A DNA stretch of 6,645 nt from Candidatus Gastranaerophilales bacterium. GTDB taxonomy: Bacteria > Cyanobacteriota > Vampirovibrionia > Gastranaerophilales > Gastranaerophilaceae. Below, in pieces: positions 6,055 through 6,645 of the stretch. The notes beneath the pieces are model-generated. The model had not been told where the DNA came from, made no database searches, and saw only the letters and a program-made list of their open reading frames with translations. The first letter of the stretch is position 1. Each line of letters begins with the position of its first letter. The position numbers and the translations under genes were made by a program. The stretch covers positions 1 to 6,645 of the forward strand of contig CANROV010000108.1 of the NCBI GenBank assembly GCA_947632315.1. Direction: 5' to 3'.

Positions 6055-6060
6055 ATTATA
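6055..6060 (-). promoter_or_regulatory. Possible -10 box for the FlhA-C-like gene
   Basis: A perfect TATAAT on the - strand lies 26 bases before the ATG at 6028, in the 60-base gap after the 178-aa gene. No good -35 is seen at 16-18 bases (T-rich only). It may give the gene a promoter of its own in addition to read-through from the upstream gene. Confidence 0.35.
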
Positions 6061-6088
6061 ATAACATTTTTGTTTTGAAAAAACATTA

Positions 6089-6625
6089 TTATTTTTGAAT
6101 TATTCCTGTAGCTTTTTTCCCGTTACATTTATAATTAAGAATATAATAACCTTTGCCGGAGTCAAGTATTTCCGCATAGGAATTTGCACTGGCTTTTTGT
6201 TTAAACGCAATTAAATCTTCTTGAGCTTTTTTTAGTTTTTTAAGTTTTTTATTTATTTGCGCGCTTTGTAATCTTCCTATAATTTCATTTTCTTCATTAA
6301 TTTCTTCTTGAGTAAACATTTGTTCAACAAGTTTAATAACTTTGACTTTTGCAATTAATTTATTACTTTGATACAAGTCAAGATATTTCATATTTTCGGA
6401 AAGAACTACCATATAATAGCCTTGAGGAATTTCGTTTCTTTTTTCATCAAATAAAGAGCAAGGCAGAGTGAGGTTGGGGTATTCGGAAGATTCAGGCCCG
6501 AATTTATATTGAGGTTTTTCGCCGTCATATAACCCTGACGGGTACTGAGGCTGCGGGTATTGTCTGGTGGGGCCGTTAAAATCCGTCATAAAATCGTATG
6601 AAATTAAATCAGCGTCTATAATCAT
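6089..6625 (-). CDS. Conserved-looking hypothetical protein, 178 aa
   Basis: I do not recognise the family. Visible layout: residues 1-20 are acidic and aromatic (MIIDADLISYDFMTDF). About 21-50 are rich in Pro and Tyr (RQYPQPQYPSGLYDGEKPQY). About 50-100 look like a small beta domain (LTLPCSLFDEKRNEIPQGYY, MVVLSEN, YLDLYQSNKLIAKVKVIKLVE). About 104-145 form a strongly charged helix likely to be a coiled coil (EEINEENEIIGRL, then KKLKKLKKAQEDLIAFKQK). The last 25 or so residues look like a beta hairpin (GYYILNYKCNGKKATGIIQK). There is no signal peptide or membrane segment, so it is probably cytoplasmic or structural. The ATG at 6625 has a clear AAAAGG Shine-Dalgarno 6 bases upstream, which supports the start. 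It is complete within the window and lies just upstream of the FlhA-C-like gene on the same strand, so co-transcription and a shared function are plausible but unproven. Confidence 0.8.
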   Translation of the reverse strand: MIIDADLISYDFMTDFNGPTRQYPQPQYPSGLYDGEKPQYKFGPESSEYPNLTLPCSLFDEKRNEIPQGYYMVVLSENMKYLDLYQSNKLIAKVKVIKLVEQMFTQEEINEENEIIGRLQSAQINKKLKKLKKAQEDLIAFKQKASANSYAEILDSGKGYYILNYKCNGKKATGIIQK

Positions 6626-6631
6626 AATTAA

Positions 6632-6637
6632 CCTTTT
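6632..6637 (-). promoter_or_regulatory. Ribosome binding site of the 178-aa gene
   Basis: AAAAGG on the - strand lies 6 bases before the ATG at 6625 and confirms the start. Any promoter lies beyond the right edge of the window. Confidence 0.65.
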
Positions 6638-6645
6638 AAATCAGT

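Noticed and set aside
6071..6085. Terminator after the 178-aa gene (TGTTTT-3 nt-AAAACA)
   Set aside because: The 6-bp stem is A+T-only apart from one G-C pair and is not followed by a proper U tract, so it is too weak to call.
1..6645. CRISPR array, tRNA/rRNA genes, insertion sequence or prophage attachment site
   Set aside because: No regularly spaced repeats, cloverleaf-like stretches, transposase motifs or terminal inverted repeats were seen; nearly all of the window is explained by protein genes.

Overview
The window is a low-GC bacterial chromosome segment with five convincing genes, one probable small gene, and one gene cut by the left edge. The GyrA protein is the best taxonomic marker. 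Its C-terminal domain has the divergent box QNRATRGKGG and follows a pattern I associate with cyanobacterial GyrA (QxRATRGK, then a KEDD stretch and a conserved blade pattern). Combined with the A+T-rich codon use and the lineage-restricted genes, this suggests a non-photosynthetic relative of the Cyanobacteria (Vampirovibrionia/Melainabacteria, for example Gastranaerophilales). That placement is an inference from memory of these families, not a search result.

Left part (1-3252, + strand): a tightly packed housekeeping operon, gyrA (5' end missing) - ridA - dtd. ridA starts inside the last codons of gyrA (8-nt overlap), and dtd starts on the last base of the ridA stop (TGATG). The genes encode a DNA gyrase subunit, an enamine/imine deaminase and a D-aminoacyl-tRNA deacylase. 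The last two are both small clean-up enzymes of amino-acid metabolism and translation.

Middle part (3247-4565): a membrane-anchored SGNH/GDSL-like protein on the - strand faces dtd tail-to-tail, and the two stop codons share the palindrome TTATAA. It is separated from a divergent small + strand gene (78 aa, unknown) by about 170 bases of very A+T-rich DNA. This gap holds an extended -10 promoter, several inverted repeats and A-rich direct repeats.

Right part (4562-6637, - strand): a 178-aa protein of unknown function is followed, 60 bases downstream, by a 488-aa protein. The C-terminal two-thirds of the latter looks like the cytoplasmic domain of FlhA/InvA/YscV (the FHIPEP type III export-gate family), but it has no membrane domain at all. 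In place of the membrane domain it carries a small DUF4177-like N-terminal domain and a coiled coil. No other flagellar or type III secretion gene is visible. This soluble, stand-alone FlhA-C-like protein and its uncharacterised neighbour are the most unusual content of the window. The small + strand gene runs into its 3' end with overlapping stop codons.
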